Part shown: positions 20,264-30,860 of the stretch, piece after piece
Layout: each line of letters starts with the position of its first letter
How positions within the stretch are numbered: the first letter of the stretch is position 1
Notes under the pieces: generated by a model
Told to the model about the DNA's origin: nothing
The model's database searches: none
What the model saw: only the letters and a program-made list of their open reading frames with translations
Program-made: the position numbers and the translations under genes
NCBI RefSeq assembly: GCF_003851685.1
Contig: NZ_CP027727.1
Coordinates: forward strand, 434,001 to 498,000
Length of the DNA: 64,000 nucleotides
Source: Pseudomonas sp. R5-89-07
GTDB taxonomy: Bacteria > Pseudomonadota > Gammaproteobacteria > Pseudomonadales > Pseudomonadaceae
Reading direction: 5' to 3'

Positions 20264-22826
20264 TTCACACGCCAAGCCAGAGACTCTTTCCGAGTACCTG
20301 GCGCATCTCCCCATGACGGCTGAGCAGCGCGCCGAGCTGGCGGGCTGCAGCTCCTTCAGCGAGTTGCACGAACGCCTGTCGTCCGCCACCTTCGATGCAC
20401 CTGTCGACGCTGCCCAAGCGTCGGTGGGCCGCAGGCTGACGCTCAGCACGGCCGAAGAACTGCAGGACGCCGAGATGCTGGCGCTCGACGCCAGCGGTCG
20501 GGTTTGCCTCAAGGCCACGCCGCCGATCCGTCGTACCAAAGTCGTGCCCGAGCCGTGGCGTACCAATATCCTGGTACGCGGCTGGCGCCGGATGACCGGG
20601 CGTACCAACCCGCCGAAGCCGCCAAAAGACGAGCGGGTACTGCCGGCTGCGCGCTGGCGCACTGTGGGCTCGATCCGCCGCTATATTCTGCTGGTGCTGA
20701 TGCTGGGCCAGACCATCGTGGCTGGCTGGTACATGAAAGGCATCATGCCGTATCAGGGCTGGTCGCTGGTCGACTTCGACGAGATCCGCAACCAGACCCT
20801 GCTGCAAACGGCGACCCAGGTACTGCCTTACGCACTGCAGACCAGCATCCTGATCATGTTCGGGATTCTGTTCTGCTGGGTGTCGGCCGGTTTCTGGACC
20901 GCGCTGATGGGCTTTCTCGAACTGCTGACCGGCCACGATAAATACCGTATCTCCGGCAAAAGTGCCGGCAATGAGCCGATTCCGAAGGATGCACGCACCG
21001 CGCTGGTGATGCCGATCTGTAACGAAGACGTGCCCCGGGTATTTGCCGGTTTGCGCGCCACGTTCGAATCGGTGGCCGCCACCGGTGACCTGGATCGCTT
21101 CGACTTCTTCGTGCTCAGCGACAGTAATGAAGCCGATATCTGCATCGCCGAACAGCAGGCCTGGCTCGACGTATGCCGCGAAGCCGGTGGTTTCGGCAAG
21201 ATTTTCTATCGCCGCCGTCGCCGTCGCGTCAAACGCAAGAGCGGTAACCTCGACGACTTCTGCCGTCGCTGGGGGGGTGACTACAAGTACATGGTGGTGC
21301 TCGACGCTGACAGCGTGATGAGCGGCGAATGCCTGACCAGCCTGGTGCGCTTGATGGAAGCCACGCCGGATGCCGGGATTATCCAGACCGCGCCGCGTGC
21401 GTCGGGCATGGACACCCTGTATGCGCGCATGCAGCAGTTCGCCACCCGCGTCTACGGCCCGCTGTTCACTGCCGGTCTGCACTTCTGGCAGCTGGGTGAA
21501 TCCCACTATTGGGGCCACAACGCAATCATCCGCATGAAGCCGTTTATCGAGCACTGCGCCCTGGCGCCGCTGCCGGGTAAAGGCGCGTTTGCCGGTGCGA
21601 TCCTTTCCCACGACTTCGTTGAAGCAGCGCTGATGCGCCGTGCTGGCTGGGGCGTGTGGATTGCCTACGACCTGCCGGGCAGCTACGAAGAACTGCCGCC
21701 AAACCTGCTCGACGAGCTCAAGCGTGACCGTCGCTGGTGCCACGGTAACCTGATGAACTTCCGCCTGTTCCTGGTCAAGGGCATGCACCCGGTGCACCGT
21801 GCGGTGTTCCTGACCGGCGTGATGTCCTACCTGTCGGCGCCGTTGTGGTTCTTCTTCCTGGTGTTGTCCACCGCGTTGCTGGCGGTGAACACCCTGATGG
21901 AGCCGCAGTACTTCATGGCGCCGCGCCAGTTGTACCCGCTGTGGCCACAATGGCACCCGGACAAGGCAGTGGCGCTGTTCTCCACCACTATCGTGCTGCT
22001 GTTCCTGCCTAAACTGCTCAGCATCATCCTGATCTGGGCCAAGGGCGCGAAAGAGTTCGGCGGCAAGTTCAAGGTGACCCTGTCGATGCTGCTGGAGATG
22101 CTGTTCTCCATGCTGCTGGCGCCGGTGCGCATGATCTTCCACACCCGTTTCGTACTCGCCGCGTTCCTCGGCTGGGCCGCGACCTGGAACTCGCCGCAGC
22201 GCGACGACGACTCCACCCCGTGGAGCGAAGCGGTCAAGCGCCACGGCCCGCAGACCGTGCTGGGCTTCCTGTGGGCCTTGCTGGTGGTGTGGCTGAACCC
22301 GAGCTTCCTGTGGTGGCTGATCCCGATCGTCGGTTCGCTGATGCTGTCGATCCCGGTGTCGGTCATTTCCAGCCGGGTCAAGCTGGGCCTCAAGTCCCGT
22401 GACGAGAGCCTGTTCCTGATTCCCGAGGAATACAATCCGCCGCAGGCGTTGCTGTCGACCGAGAAGTACACCCACGAAAACCGCTGGCACGCGCTCAATG
22501 ACGGCTTCGTGCGTTCGGTGGTCGACCCGCAGCAGAACGCCCTGGCCTGCGCCCTGGCCACTTCGCGTCACCGCGAGGCGGAGCCGATCGAGTACCTGCG
22601 TGGGGAGCGAGTTCGCCACGCGTTGAAAGTCGGCCCGGCAGGCCTCAACAACAGCGAACGCCTGGCCTTGCTCAGCGACCCGGTGGCCCTGGCGCGCTTG
22701 CATGAGCAAGTGTGGAGCGAAGGCCACGCCGAGTGGCTGGACGCTTGGCGTGCTTCGATCAAGGCCGATCCCCACGCGCCGTTGCTGCCTTTGCAACCGC
22801 AGTCGCCCCAGGCTCAACCGGCCTGA
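20256..22826 (+). CDS. opgH: Glucan glucosyltransferase OpgH (MdoH)
   Basis: Inner-membrane family-2 glycosyltransferase that polymerises glucose from UDP-glucose into the periplasmic glucan backbone and exports it. 856 residues. Hydrophobic spans near residues 140-160 and 190-225 are followed by the cytoplasmic GT2 domain, with VVLDADSVM as the DxD-type motif and [10 protein letters not shown] as the (Q/R)xxRW motif. A cluster of membrane helices follows, then a cytoplasmic tail. Overlaps opgG and is followed by a hairpin. Confidence 0.95.
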   Translation: MSNSHAKPETLSEYLAHLPMTAEQRAELAGCSSFSELHERLSSATFDAPVDAAQASVGRRLTLSTAEELQDAEMLALDASGRVCLKATPPIRRTKVVPEPWRTNILVRGWRRMTGRTNPPKPPKDERVLPAARWRTVGSIRRYILLVLMLGQTIVAGWYMKGIMPYQGWSLVDFDEIRNQTLLQTATQVLPYALQTSILIMFGILFCWVSAGFWTALMGFLELLTGHDKYRISGKSAGNEPIPKDARTALVMPICNEDVPRVFAGLRATFESVAATGDLDRFDFFVLSDSNEADICIAEQQAWLDVCREAGGFGKIFYRRRRRRVKRKSGNLDDFCRRWGGDYKYMVVLDADSVMSGECLTSLVRLMEATPDAGIIQTAPRASGMDTLYARMQQFATRVYGPLFTAGLHFWQLGESHYWGHNAIIRMKPFIEHCALAPLPGKGAFAGAILSHDFVEAALMRRAGWGVWIAYDLPGSYEELPPNLLDELKRDRRWCHGNLMNFRLFLVKGMHPVHRAVFLTGVMSYLSAPLWFFFLVLSTALLAVNTLMEPQYFMAPRQLYPLWPQWHPDKAVALFSTTIVLLFLPKLLSIILIWAKGAKEFGGKFKVTLSMLLEMLFSMLLAPVRMIFHTRFVLAAFLGWAATWNSPQRDDDSTPWSEAVKRHGPQTVLGFLWALLVVWLNPSFLWWLIPIVGSLMLSIPVSVISSRVKLGLKSRDESLFLIPEEYNPPQALLSTEKYTHENRWHALNDGFVRSVVDPQQNALACALATSRHREAEPIEYLRGERVRHALKVGPAGLNNSERLALLSDPVALARLHEQVWSEGHAEWLDAWRASIKADPHAPLLPLQPQSPQAQPA

Positions 22827-22834
22827 TTCAGACG

Positions 22835-22857
22835 CCCCCGAGGGCTCACCTCGGGGG
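22835..22857 (+). terminator. Hairpin after opgH
   Basis: CCCCCGAGG, loop GCTCA, CCTCGGGGG: a perfect 9-bp stem beginning 8 bases after the opgH stop. The tail (TGTTCC) is poor in T, so termination may be weak or may need help. Confidence 0.6.
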
Positions 22858-23011
22858 TGTTCCAGGCGCTGGTCCTACAGCGTTTCGCATCCTTTCATTT
22901 CTTTCCTAAGTCCTTGTTATTTCGAAACAAAAGACCTTGTGCCGAGGCGTATTGCCGTGCCTGCAGCTGGGGTAGCATCGCCCCCAAATTCGACTCGCCA
23001 TGGGGGCATAC

Positions 23012-23812
23012 ATGTTCAGAAGGTATTGTTCGGCACTGCTGATGGGTATTGCCGCATTGATTCACGCAGGCCTGCTCAATGCCGGAGCGATTGACGATGC
23101 TGTGCGCCGTGGCGTGTTGAAAGTAGGCACCACGCCGACTTACGTGCCTTTCGAAATGACGAACAAGCAGGGGCGCATCGTCGGCTTCGAGATCGACCTG
23201 CTCCACGCCATGAGTCGTGCGCTGGGGGTTGAACTCGAACTGGTTGCGGTGCCCTACACGGATTTGCTGTCGGGCTTGATGGCCAAGAAGTACGACCTGA
23301 TTGGCAGCGGCATGACGGTTACCCAGGAGCGCAACCTGAAGCTCAACTTCAGTGATTCCTTCATCGTGGTGGGCCAGACGGTGCTGCTGCACCCGCGCCT
23401 GGCCGGCACGGTATCCAGCATCGAAGACCTGGACGAGGCGGGCTATCGGATTGCCGTTATTGAAGGCACCACCGGCGAGGCAGCGGCGCAGCGCTTTCTC
23501 GGAGCGGCCCGGTTGCAGAGCTTCGCAACGCCGGAGGAGGGTGTGCGCGAGGTAGTGGCGGGCAGGGCCGACGCCTTCATCCATGATGCGCCCTACAATC
23601 TGGTGGCAATGGCTCGGCCCGAGAACAGCGCATTGCTCACATTGGAACAACCGTTCACCTTCGAGCCCCTGGCGTTTGGCCTGAAAAAAGGCGATTACGA
23701 CAGCCTCAACTGGATCAATCATTTCCTTAATCAAGTGGCCCAGGACGGGACCTACGATCAGCTGCATGACAAGTGGTTCAAGGACACGGCCTGGATCGCG
23801 GAGGTTGACTGA
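23012..23812 (+). CDS. Amino-acid ABC transporter substrate-binding protein (first of two)
   Basis: Periplasmic solute-binding protein of the polar amino-acid family (SBP_bac_3). The signal peptide ends near LLNAGA, and the body shows VGTTPTYVPFEM, GFEIDLL and GSGMTVTQERNLKLNFS. The ATG at 23012 gives 266 residues and a normal signal peptide; the ATG at 23000 is in frame but less likely. It is clearly a paralogue of the protein at 24032, sharing for example VVGQT and FEPLAFGLKKGDYDS. Ligand contacts such as the Arg of TQERN are kept. The exact ligand cannot be read from the sequence. Confidence 0.9.
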   Translation: MFRRYCSALLMGIAALIHAGLLNAGAIDDAVRRGVLKVGTTPTYVPFEMTNKQGRIVGFEIDLLHAMSRALGVELELVAVPYTDLLSGLMAKKYDLIGSGMTVTQERNLKLNFSDSFIVVGQTVLLHPRLAGTVSSIEDLDEAGYRIAVIEGTTGEAAAQRFLGAARLQSFATPEEGVREVVAGRADAFIHDAPYNLVAMARPENSALLTLEQPFTFEPLAFGLKKGDYDSLNWINHFLNQVAQDGTYDQLHDKWFKDTAWIAEVD

Positions 23813-23937
23813 TCGTCATAACTACTTACACATCAACCCATTAGCGCATCCGTGCACTGAGGTGTCTAGGCCTGTGGTCCGGCGCCGCGCCGTAGGGCTT
23901 CTCTTACATACGCCGATAACATTTAGCCGTGAAACCT

Positions 23938-23965
23938 TTGTGACGGGCATCGAGTGGGTTAGGAT
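23938..23965 (+). promoter_or_regulatory. Predicted sigma-70 promoter for the second binding-protein gene
   Basis: TTGTGA and TAGGAT with a 16-base spacer, ending about 64 bases before the ATG. A related but poorer arrangement (TTGCCG, 15 bases, TAGCAT at 22973) precedes the first paralogue, and both are followed by ATCGC(A/C)CC. Confidence 0.5.
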
Positions 23966-24031
23966 CGCACCCCGAAATGGCGCAGCCCGTTTGTGCGCCA
24001 ACCTTATAAGAACCGTTCAGGGGACTTGATG

Positions 24032-24829
24032 ATGAAAAAGTATCTGTCGATGCTGATGCTCGGCGTCACCGCGCTGGTGGCGGCCACTGCGGCCCAGGCC
24101 GGCGCCATCGATGATGCGGTCAAGCGCGGCACGCTGAAAGTCGGCATGGACCCGACCTACATGCCGTTCGAGATGACCGACAAGCGCGGCGAAATCATCG
24201 GCTTCGAAGTCGACATCCTCAAGGCCATGGCCAAGTCCATGGGCGTCAAGCTGGAGCTGGTATCCACCGGCTACGACGGGATCATCCCGGCCTTCCTGAC
24301 CGGCAAGTTCGACATGATCGGCAGCGGCATGACCCTGACCCAGGAGCGTAACCTGCGCTTGAACTTCAGCGAACCGTTCATCGTGGTCGGCCAGACCCTG
24401 CTGATTCGCAAGGACCTGGAAGGCACCATCAAGTCCTACAAAGACCTGAACGACGAAAAATACCGCCTGACCTCCAAGCTGGGCACCACCGGCGAGATGG
24501 TCGCCAAAAAGCTGATCGCCAAAGCCAAGTATCACGGCTACGACAATGAGCAGGAAGGCGTGCTGGACGTGGTCAACGGCAAGGCTGACGCCTTTGTCTA
24601 CGACGCACCGTACAACGTGGTGGCCGAGAAGAAAGTCGGCAATGGCAAGCTGGTGTTCCTTGAAGAACCCTTCACCTTTGAGCCCCTGGCGTTCGGCCTG
24701 AAGAAAGGCGATTACGACAGCGTCAACTTCATCAACAACTTCCTGCACCAGATCAAGAACGACGGCACCTACGATCGTATCCATGACAAGTGGTTCAAGA
24801 GCTCCGAGTGGCTCAAGGACATGGAATAA
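24032..24829 (+). CDS. Amino-acid ABC transporter substrate-binding protein (second of two)
   Basis: Periplasmic binding protein of the polar amino-acid family, 265 residues, with a signal peptide cut near AAQAGA. It shows VGMDPTYMPFEM, GFEVDIL and GSGMTLTQERNLRLNFS. The start could be ATG 24029 or 24032 behind AGGGGA; 24032 has the better spacing. It is followed by a reversed REP pair and then its permease and ATPase. Being nearest to them, it is the likelier main partner. A tandem duplicate lies upstream. Confidence 0.92.
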   Translation: MKKYLSMLMLGVTALVAATAAQAGAIDDAVKRGTLKVGMDPTYMPFEMTDKRGEIIGFEVDILKAMAKSMGVKLELVSTGYDGIIPAFLTGKFDMIGSGMTLTQERNLRLNFSEPFIVVGQTLLIRKDLEGTIKSYKDLNDEKYRLTSKLGTTGEMVAKKLIAKAKYHGYDNEQEGVLDVVNGKADAFVYDAPYNVVAEKKVGNGKLVFLEEPFTFEPLAFGLKKGDYDSVNFINNFLHQIKNDGTYDRIHDKWFKSSEWLKDME

Positions 24830-24851
24830 GGCTTAAGACCGAGTTGCCTGT

Positions 24852-24916
24852 ATCGGGGGCAAGCTTCCTCCCACATTTGGAATGCGTTTCCCTGTGGGAG
24901 GGGGCTTGCCCCCGAT
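24852..24916. repeat. REP pair in reversed orientation between binding-protein and permease genes
   Basis: An ATCGGGGGCAAGC unit (24852-24874, with TT in place of CC in the second stem half) comes first, and the GTGGGAGG unit (24894-24916) second. The spacer is 19 bases. Its position is analogous to intercistronic REPs that protect binding-protein mRNA in other transport operons. Confidence 0.87.
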
Positions 24917-24952
24917 AGCGGCCTACCAGGCAACACCTATGCGGACAGTGAA

Positions 24953-25912
24953 ATGAAACAGAAAAAAGCCCAATGGCCCTGGCACCTGCTGACGGTAGCC
25001 GTGCTGGTCGGCCTGGCTGGCGCCCTGTATTACGCCACCTCGCTGATGTCTTACGAATGGCGCTGGAACCGCGTGCCGCAGTACTTCGCCTATCAGGCCG
25101 AGGAAGCGCAACGTGCGGCGGATATTTCCACCGTCATTGAATTGGTACGCAAGGGCGATGTAGCCGAAGTCACCCTGCGCAACGATGCCGGGGTCGAGCA
25201 GCGCGTGAGCGTCGCCGACAACAGCCTGCAAGTGGCGCGCGGCGATGATGTGGCTGAAGGTGACGTCATTGGTGTCAACCGTCATTGGGCATTGGGCCCG
25301 CTGATGTGGGGCTTGTGGACCACGCTGTGGTTGTCGGTGGTGTCCGGCATCCTTGGCCTGGCGATAGGCCTGGCTACCGGCTTGTGCCGGCTGTCGAGCA
25401 ACCCGACCTTGCGCGACCTGTCGACGATCTATGTCGAGCTGGTGCGCGGTACGCCGTTGCTGGTGCAGATCTTCATTTTCTATTTCTTCATCGGCACGGT
25501 GCTAAACCTGTCCCGGGAGTTTGCCGGGATCGCCGCCCTGTCGCTGTTCACCGGTGCCTACGTGGCGGAAATCGTGCGAGCCGGCGTACAGTCCATCACC
25601 CGTGGCCAGAACGAAGCCGCGCGCTCCCTGGGCTTGAGTGCCAGCCAGTCGATGCGGCATGTGGTGCTGCCACAGGCCTTCAAGCGCGTACTGCCGCCGC
25701 TGGCCGGGCAGTTCATCAGCCTGGTGAAAGACACTTCGCTGGTCTCGGTGATCGCGATTACCGAGCTGCTCAAGAGCGGACGCGAAGTGATCACCACCTC
25801 GTTTTCGCCTTTCGAAATCCTGTTCTGTGTGGCAGGCCTGTACCTGCTGATCAACCTGCCGCTGTCGAAAATGGCCAGCCGGCTTGAGCGGAGGCTTGCG
25901 CAAAGTGATTGA
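24953..25912 (+). CDS. Amino-acid ABC transporter permease with N-terminal extension
   Basis: Inner-membrane permease of the HisM/GlnP class. The conserved core starts near residue 115 ([20 protein letters not shown]) and carries the EAA loop [20 protein letters not shown]. At 319 residues it is about 90-100 longer than the minimal family. The extra N-terminus is one membrane segment (about residues 10-28) followed by some 80 mostly polar residues, probably periplasmic. Its end overlaps the ATPase start by 8 bases. Confidence 0.9.
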   Translation: MKQKKAQWPWHLLTVAVLVGLAGALYYATSLMSYEWRWNRVPQYFAYQAEEAQRAADISTVIELVRKGDVAEVTLRNDAGVEQRVSVADNSLQVARGDDVAEGDVIGVNRHWALGPLMWGLWTTLWLSVVSGILGLAIGLATGLCRLSSNPTLRDLSTIYVELVRGTPLLVQIFIFYFFIGTVLNLSREFAGIAALSLFTGAYVAEIVRAGVQSITRGQNEAARSLGLSASQSMRHVVLPQAFKRVLPPLAGQFISLVKDTSLVSVIAITELLKSGREVITTSFSPFEILFCVAGLYLLINLPLSKMASRLERRLAQSD

Positions 25913-26639
25913 AGTCCGCGATCTGGTGAAAGTCTTCGACACCCGTGGCCAAGTGGTGCGTGCGGTGGACCATGTGACCACCCAGGTGGCCAAGGGCGAA
26001 GTGCTGGTGGTGATCGGCCCGTCCGGTTCCGGCAAGTCCACTTTCCTGCGCTGCCTGAATGGGCTGGAGGAGTTCGATTCGGGCTCGGTGAGCATCGACG
26101 GTCTGCAACTGGCCGACCCGAAGACCGATGTGAATGCCTATCGCCGTGAAGTCGGCATGGTGTTCCAGCATTTCAACCTGTTCCCGCACATGACCGTGCT
26201 GGAGAACCTGTGCCTGGCGCAAAAGGTCGTGCGCAAGCGCGGCAAGCAGGAGCGTGAAGCCAAGGCCCTGGCGCTGCTGGAAAAGGTCGGTATCGCACAG
26301 AAAGCCCACGAGTTTCCGTCGCGCCTCTCCGGTGGCCAGCAGCAGCGGGTAGCGATTGCCCGAGCCCTGGCGATGGAACCCAAGGTGATGCTGTTTGACG
26401 AACCCACCTCGGCCCTCGACCCGGAAATGGTCGGCGAAGTGCTCGACGTGATGAAGACCCTGGCCCTGGAAGGCATGACCATGGTGTGCGTCACCCACGA
26501 AATGGGCTTTGCCCGCGAAGTGGCGGACCGGGTGTTGTTCTTCGACCACGGCAAACTGCTCGAGGACGCCGCGCCAGCGCAGTTCTTCGATGCGCCGAAA
26601 GACCCGCGGGCCCAGGCCTTCCTGCGCCAGGTCCTATAG
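25905..26639 (+). CDS. Amino-acid ABC transporter ATP-binding protein
   Basis: ATPase of the GlnQ/HisP class energising the preceding permease. Walker A is GPSGSGKST, the signature is LSGGQQQR, Walker B is [12 protein letters not shown] and the switch is CVTHEMGF. The GTG at 25905 follows GGAGG at a spacing of 10 and gives 244 residues; a TTG at 25884 is in frame but has no better ribosome site. The terminal gene of its operon, converging on the first chemoreceptor gene with a REP hairpin between. Confidence 0.93.
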   Translation: MIEVRDLVKVFDTRGQVVRAVDHVTTQVAKGEVLVVIGPSGSGKSTFLRCLNGLEEFDSGSVSIDGLQLADPKTDVNAYRREVGMVFQHFNLFPHMTVLENLCLAQKVVRKRGKQEREAKALALLEKVGIAQKAHEFPSRLSGGQQQRVAIARALAMEPKVMLFDEPTSALDPEMVGEVLDVMKTLALEGMTMVCVTHEMGFAREVADRVLFFDHGKLLEDAAPAQFFDAPKDPRAQAFLRQVL

Positions 26640-26650
26640 GTTCGGGCGCC

Positions 26651-26682
26651 AATGTGGGAGGGAGCCCGCCCCTTCCCACATT
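26651..26682. terminator. Degenerate single REP hairpin between convergent genes
   Basis: AATGTGGGAGGG with CCTTCCCACATT 8 bases later. It is a lone, decayed REP unit at the meeting point of the ABC operon and the minus-strand chemoreceptor gene. A terminator role for both is plausible from position, though there is no long T run. Confidence 0.5.
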
Positions 26683-26695
26683 GGATAGTGGTGTT

Positions 26696-28603
26696 TCAAA
26701 GCTTGAATTTGTCGACCAGCGTCTGCAAATCCAGGCTCAACCTCGTCAACTGAGCACTCGCCGCCGCCGTTTCCTCGCTGGCGGCGGCGGTCTGTTCCGA
26801 CACATCCCGTACCTTCAATACACTGCGATTGATCTCCTCGGCCACCGCGCTTTGCTGTTCGGCGGCGGCGGCAATCTGCGGGTTCATTTCCTGGATGACC
26901 GATACCGTGCGGGCAATCGCTGCCAGGGCATCGCCGGCGTCGCGGGTCAGGGCCACGCTGTTGTCGGTGAGGTTGCGACTGCTGTCCATGATGTCCGCTA
27001 CCTGCTGGGTGCCGTTGTGCAGGCCCTGGATCAGCCCTTCAATTTCTTCGGCCGACTCCTGTGTGCGCTGGGCCAGGCTGCGCACTTCATCGGCGACCAC
27101 GGCGAACCCTTGGCCGGCAGTGCCCGCGCGCGCCGCTTCGATGGCGGCGTTCAGGGCCAGCAGGTTGGTCTGTTGGGACACGGACTTGATCACGTCCAGC
27201 ACGCTGGCGATCTTATTGCTCTCCTGCTGCAGGGTCAGCATCGCGCGGCCGGACAACGCCATTTCGCTGGCCAGGTTGCCAATTTGCTCAACGGCCTGAG
27301 TGACCACCTGCTCGCCAGCGCCGGCCTGCTGGTCGGCCTCGTTCGCAGCGACGGAAGCGCGTTCGGCATGGCGTGCGACTTCCTGGGCAGTGGCGAGCAT
27401 TTCGTTCATCGCCGTGGCCACTTGGTCGGTTTCATCTTTCTGGTTGTTCAGCCCGTTGCGGGTCTGTTCGGTTACCGTGGATAACTGCGTCGCCGCACCA
27501 GCGATCTGCCGAGCGCTGTCACCGATGCTGCTGATCAGGCTGCGCAGGCTGCGGGTCATTTGCCCGATGCTTTGCTGCAACTGGCCCAGCTCGTCACCGC
27601 GCTCCGATTGGGTGTCGTGGCTCAAGTCGCCTTGGGCGACGCGGTTGGCGGCAACGAGGATGTCACGCAACGGCGCGGCGATCTGGCTGGCAATCCACCA
27701 CGCGGCCAGGGCGCCGAGGACCAATGCAGCCACTGTGACACCGATCAGCAATGTGCGGGTGTGGTCGGCCTCGTCATTGCGCTTGGCGTTCTGGCTCTGG
27801 CTCAGCAGGTCACTGTTGTCGCGCAACTCATTGAGCTGTTGTTCGAAGCGATTTTGCGCGGTCTCGACGTTGAGTTGGGCTTGCTTGAGCTTGAGCAATT
27901 GCTCACGGTAGTCGGCCAAGTCGGTTTTAAGCGGTGCTGAGTCCACCGGCAGGGTGGACACGCTCGCCTGTGCGACGTCCAGCGCATCCAGCGCCTGGCT
28001 CGCAGCCTCGGCATAGGCTTGCAGCGATTCGGCAGCCCAGGCGGGATTCTGGGCGCGATCCTCGGCCTGCTCCATGGCCTGGCGCAAATGCTCGAGGGCG
28101 TCGAGCGCCTTTTCGTCATTCTGGTCGGGCAGGTCGCTGGCGAACTGAGCGAGGGTGTCGCTGGCTTGCAGGGCGGATTTTTTCAGCGCTGGCCGGACAG
28201 TCTCCCGCTGCTCGATCAACGCGGGCAGTTCGGCCAGCGCCGCTTTGAAACCGGCCGCCAGGCGTATCGCCTCCTGATTGCGTTGCACATCGACCGGGTC
28301 GACCAGGCGATGCGAGAGGTCTGCCAGGAGCTGGTCGATTTTCTCGACCTTCTGCAGCATCTGTTCCCGGCTCGCACTGTCTGCCAGGGTGCGGTACACG
28401 ATGCGGTCGGCGCGCATGGCCTCCGCGTACACGGCCAGTTCGCCCAGGCTCGTCAGGCTATTGGACCGATAAAGCACGGCGTTCAGGGCTTGCCAGCCCG
28501 CTGCGGCAATCATGAAACTGAGTATCAGCACTTGGCCAAAGCCCAGCGCGAGTTTGAGGCGGACGCTGGCATTCACCAGTATGCGGGTCAGGCGAGAAAA
28601 CAT
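26696..28603 (-). CDS. Methyl-accepting chemotaxis protein (first)
   Basis: Transmembrane chemoreceptor, 635 residues. One membrane span lies near residues 16-36 and a second near 290-312. They enclose a large, helix-rich periplasmic domain of about 255 residues. That size suits a helical-bimodular (HBM) sensor, but the class is inferred. A HAMP domain (about 313-365) and a long cytoplasmic coiled coil follow, with the invariant hairpin [16 protein letters not shown]. No C-terminal CheR/CheB tether pentapeptide is present. The ATG follows GGGAGGTG. A paralogue lies immediately upstream. Signal unknown; the neighbouring amino-acid transporters suggest amino acids. Confidence 0.92.
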   Translation of the reverse strand: MFSRLTRILVNASVRLKLALGFGQVLILSFMIAAAGWQALNAVLYRSNSLTSLGELAVYAEAMRADRIVYRTLADSASREQMLQKVEKIDQLLADLSHRLVDPVDVQRNQEAIRLAAGFKAALAELPALIEQRETVRPALKKSALQASDTLAQFASDLPDQNDEKALDALEHLRQAMEQAEDRAQNPAWAAESLQAYAEAASQALDALDVAQASVSTLPVDSAPLKTDLADYREQLLKLKQAQLNVETAQNRFEQQLNELRDNSDLLSQSQNAKRNDEADHTRTLLIGVTVAALVLGALAAWWIASQIAAPLRDILVAANRVAQGDLSHDTQSERGDELGQLQQSIGQMTRSLRSLISSIGDSARQIAGAATQLSTVTEQTRNGLNNQKDETDQVATAMNEMLATAQEVARHAERASVAANEADQQAGAGEQVVTQAVEQIGNLASEMALSGRAMLTLQQESNKIASVLDVIKSVSQQTNLLALNAAIEAARAGTAGQGFAVVADEVRSLAQRTQESAEEIEGLIQGLHNGTQQVADIMDSSRNLTDNSVALTRDAGDALAAIARTVSVIQEMNPQIAAAAEQQSAVAEEINRSVLKVRDVSEQTAAASEETAAASAQLTRLSLDLQTLVDKFKL

Positions 28604-28738
28604 GGCGCACCTCCCAGTCAGAAAAAGCGTTTCACGACAGCTGAAACGCTAATTCGAATCGAGGTGAGGGCGGGCTGATAACTGCGTAGGAAATTTCACA
28701 AGATACGGCAGCCTCGATCGGCCGCCGCGCAGTTCCAG

Positions 28739-30655
28739 TCAGATGCGGAAGCGCCCGACCAGGGTTTGCAAGTAGATGCCCAGGCGTGCCAACTCTGCGC
28801 TGGACGCCGCCGTTTCTTCACTGGCCGAAGAGGTTTGTTCGGAGACATCGCGCACGTTCAATACGCTGCGGTTGATCTCTTCGGCGACGGCGCTCTGCTG
28901 CTCGGCAGCCGTGGCGATCTGCGAGTTCATCGCCTGGATGGTCGAAACGGTGCGCGTGATGCTCTCCAGCGCGCTGCCGGCACGACGGGTCAGTTCGACA
29001 CTGCTGTCGGTCAAGCCGCGGCTGTTGTCCATGATGGTCGCCACCTGCTGGGTACCGTTTTGCAGGCCGACGATCAGTTCCTCGATCTCTTCGGTGGACT
29101 TCTGTGTGCGCTGGGCCAGGCTGCGCACTTCGTCGGCCACCACGGCAAAGCCACGCCCGGCTTCACCGGCGCGTGCGGCTTCAATGGCCGCATTGAGCGC
29201 CAGCAGATTGGTTTGCTGGGCCACGGATTTGATCACGTCGAGCACGCTGCCGATCTTGTCGCTTTCGCGTTTCAGATCACCCATGGCGGTCGTCGAATTG
29301 CCGACTTCGGTGGCCAGGCGTTCGATCTGGGCGATGGCTTCGCCGACCACCTTGTCGCCTTCACGGGCCTGCAGGTCCGCAGCTACGGCGGCCTCCGACG
29401 CTTCTTCGGCATTGCGTGCTACTTCCTGCACGGTGGCTGCCATCTCGTTCATGGCAGTGGCCACCTGGTCGGTCTCGATCTTCTGGCTGTTGACCCCGGC
29501 GCTGGTCTGTTCGGTCACCGCCGACAACTGCTCGGCGGCGCTGGCGATTTGGGTGACACCGTCACTGATGCCGCCAATCAACTCGCGCAGGCCCACGGTC
29601 ATGCTTTGCATGGCGCGCTGCAGTTGGCCCAGTTCGTCCTGACGAGAGGATTCCAGGTTTTGGCTCAGATCGCCCGAGGCGACGCGTTCGGCAACCTTGA
29701 GGGTTTGATTCAACGGAATGATGATCTGGCGGGTGATTACCCAGGCGGCGAAGACGCCAAAGGCGAGCGCCAACACGGTCGCCAGCAGCAACAGGTATTT
29801 GGCCCGAGCGGCATCGGCGTCGCGCACGGCGGTTTGGGAGGTGGTGAGTTTATCGCTGTGGTCCAGCAGGATATCGCCCTGGGCCATCATGATTTTCAAG
29901 GCTGCAGCGCTGGCTACCTGCGAATCGCGGTACTGGCTGACGGCAGCGCGGTAAGCCTGCAGCGAGACGCCGGCCTCCTGCAGGTTGGCGTGGAATTGCT
30001 CAGGCAGTTGCCCTTCGAGTTCGCTGGCTTTCTTCAGGGCATTGTCGATGGCGTCGAGCGCGGGCTGCTCGGCTTCGACCTTGCCGCTGTAGGTGTAGCC
30101 ACGCACCTGGAAGCGCGCTTGCTGGATCAGCTTGCTCAGGTCGACCACGCTGTTGAACTGGCTGACGCTATCGCCCTGCAACAGGTTTTTTTCGATTTCG
30201 TTGATCTTGAGTACGGCATTGTCGGCGGTATCGCCGAGCTTGCTGCGCGCGCCTTCACGCTTTAGACCGGCCTGCACCATGGTGCCGAAGGCCTTTTTGT
30301 ACTGGCTCAGGGCGTCCTGTTGTTGTTCGACCAGCGCCTTGTCGCCGGGCTGTTCGATCAGCTCGGCGGCGGTTTTCAGGCCATTGTCCAACTGCGTGAT
30401 CAGGCCGTTGACTACATCCGTGCCTTGTTCGCCGCGACGCATTTCGAAGTCCAGGCGCGCCAGGCGCAGGTCCTTGGTCAGCCCGTTGAGACTGGAGATA
30501 AAGCCCAGTTTGTCGCCTCGACTGATCACATCGCTCAAGCCGGTCCAGCCGGTGAACGTGATCAACAGCGTCAGGATCAATACCAAGCCAAAGCCTACGC
30601 TCAGCTTGCGGTTGACGCTCACGTTCCCCAATTTTTCGGCTGACCAACGATACAT
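28739..30655 (-). CDS. Methyl-accepting chemotaxis protein (second)
   Basis: Chemoreceptor of 638 residues with the same plan: first span near residues 18-40, a periplasmic helical domain of roughly 250 residues, second span near 286-308, HAMP, then the signalling hairpin [16 protein letters not shown]. The ATG at 30655 follows GGGGAG at a spacing of 8 and is preferred over an ATG 13 codons upstream. The signalling half is very close to the protein at 26696, while the periplasmic halves differ. That is the pattern of a duplication followed by ligand divergence. Each gene probably has its own promoter, since 135 bases separate them. Confidence 0.92.
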   Translation of the reverse strand: MYRWSAEKLGNVSVNRKLSVGFGLVLILTLLITFTGWTGLSDVISRGDKLGFISSLNGLTKDLRLARLDFEMRRGEQGTDVVNGLITQLDNGLKTAAELIEQPGDKALVEQQQDALSQYKKAFGTMVQAGLKREGARSKLGDTADNAVLKINEIEKNLLQGDSVSQFNSVVDLSKLIQQARFQVRGYTYSGKVEAEQPALDAIDNALKKASELEGQLPEQFHANLQEAGVSLQAYRAAVSQYRDSQVASAAALKIMMAQGDILLDHSDKLTTSQTAVRDADAARAKYLLLLATVLALAFGVFAAWVITRQIIIPLNQTLKVAERVASGDLSQNLESSRQDELGQLQRAMQSMTVGLRELIGGISDGVTQIASAAEQLSAVTEQTSAGVNSQKIETDQVATAMNEMAATVQEVARNAEEASEAAVAADLQAREGDKVVGEAIAQIERLATEVGNSTTAMGDLKRESDKIGSVLDVIKSVAQQTNLLALNAAIEAARAGEAGRGFAVVADEVRSLAQRTQKSTEEIEELIVGLQNGTQQVATIMDNSRGLTDSSVELTRRAGSALESITRTVSTIQAMNSQIATAAEQQSAVAEEINRSVLNVRDVSEQTSSASEETAASSAELARLGIYLQTLVGRFRI

Positions 30656-30740
30656 GCTGCAAACTCCCCTGGAACAAGGCTTGGACTTATTCACAGGCTA
30701 TCGGCATGTGCACAGGATTCTGTAGCGCCGCCGATCCACT

Positions 30741-30828
30741 GTGGGAGGGGGCTTGCCCCCGATGGCTGAGTGTCAGTCACCCCATTCAGTGACCAATGCA
30801 TCGCTATCGGGGGCAAGCCCCCTCCCAC
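30741..30828. repeat. REPIN between the second chemoreceptor gene and rsmE
   Basis: GTGGGAGG unit at 30741-30763 and inverted unit at 30806-30828. It lies downstream of rsmE and upstream of the chemoreceptor gene on the minus strand. Confidence 0.9.
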
Positions 30829-30860
30829 ATTGGGCCGGTATGGTTTTCCGAATTATTGGG

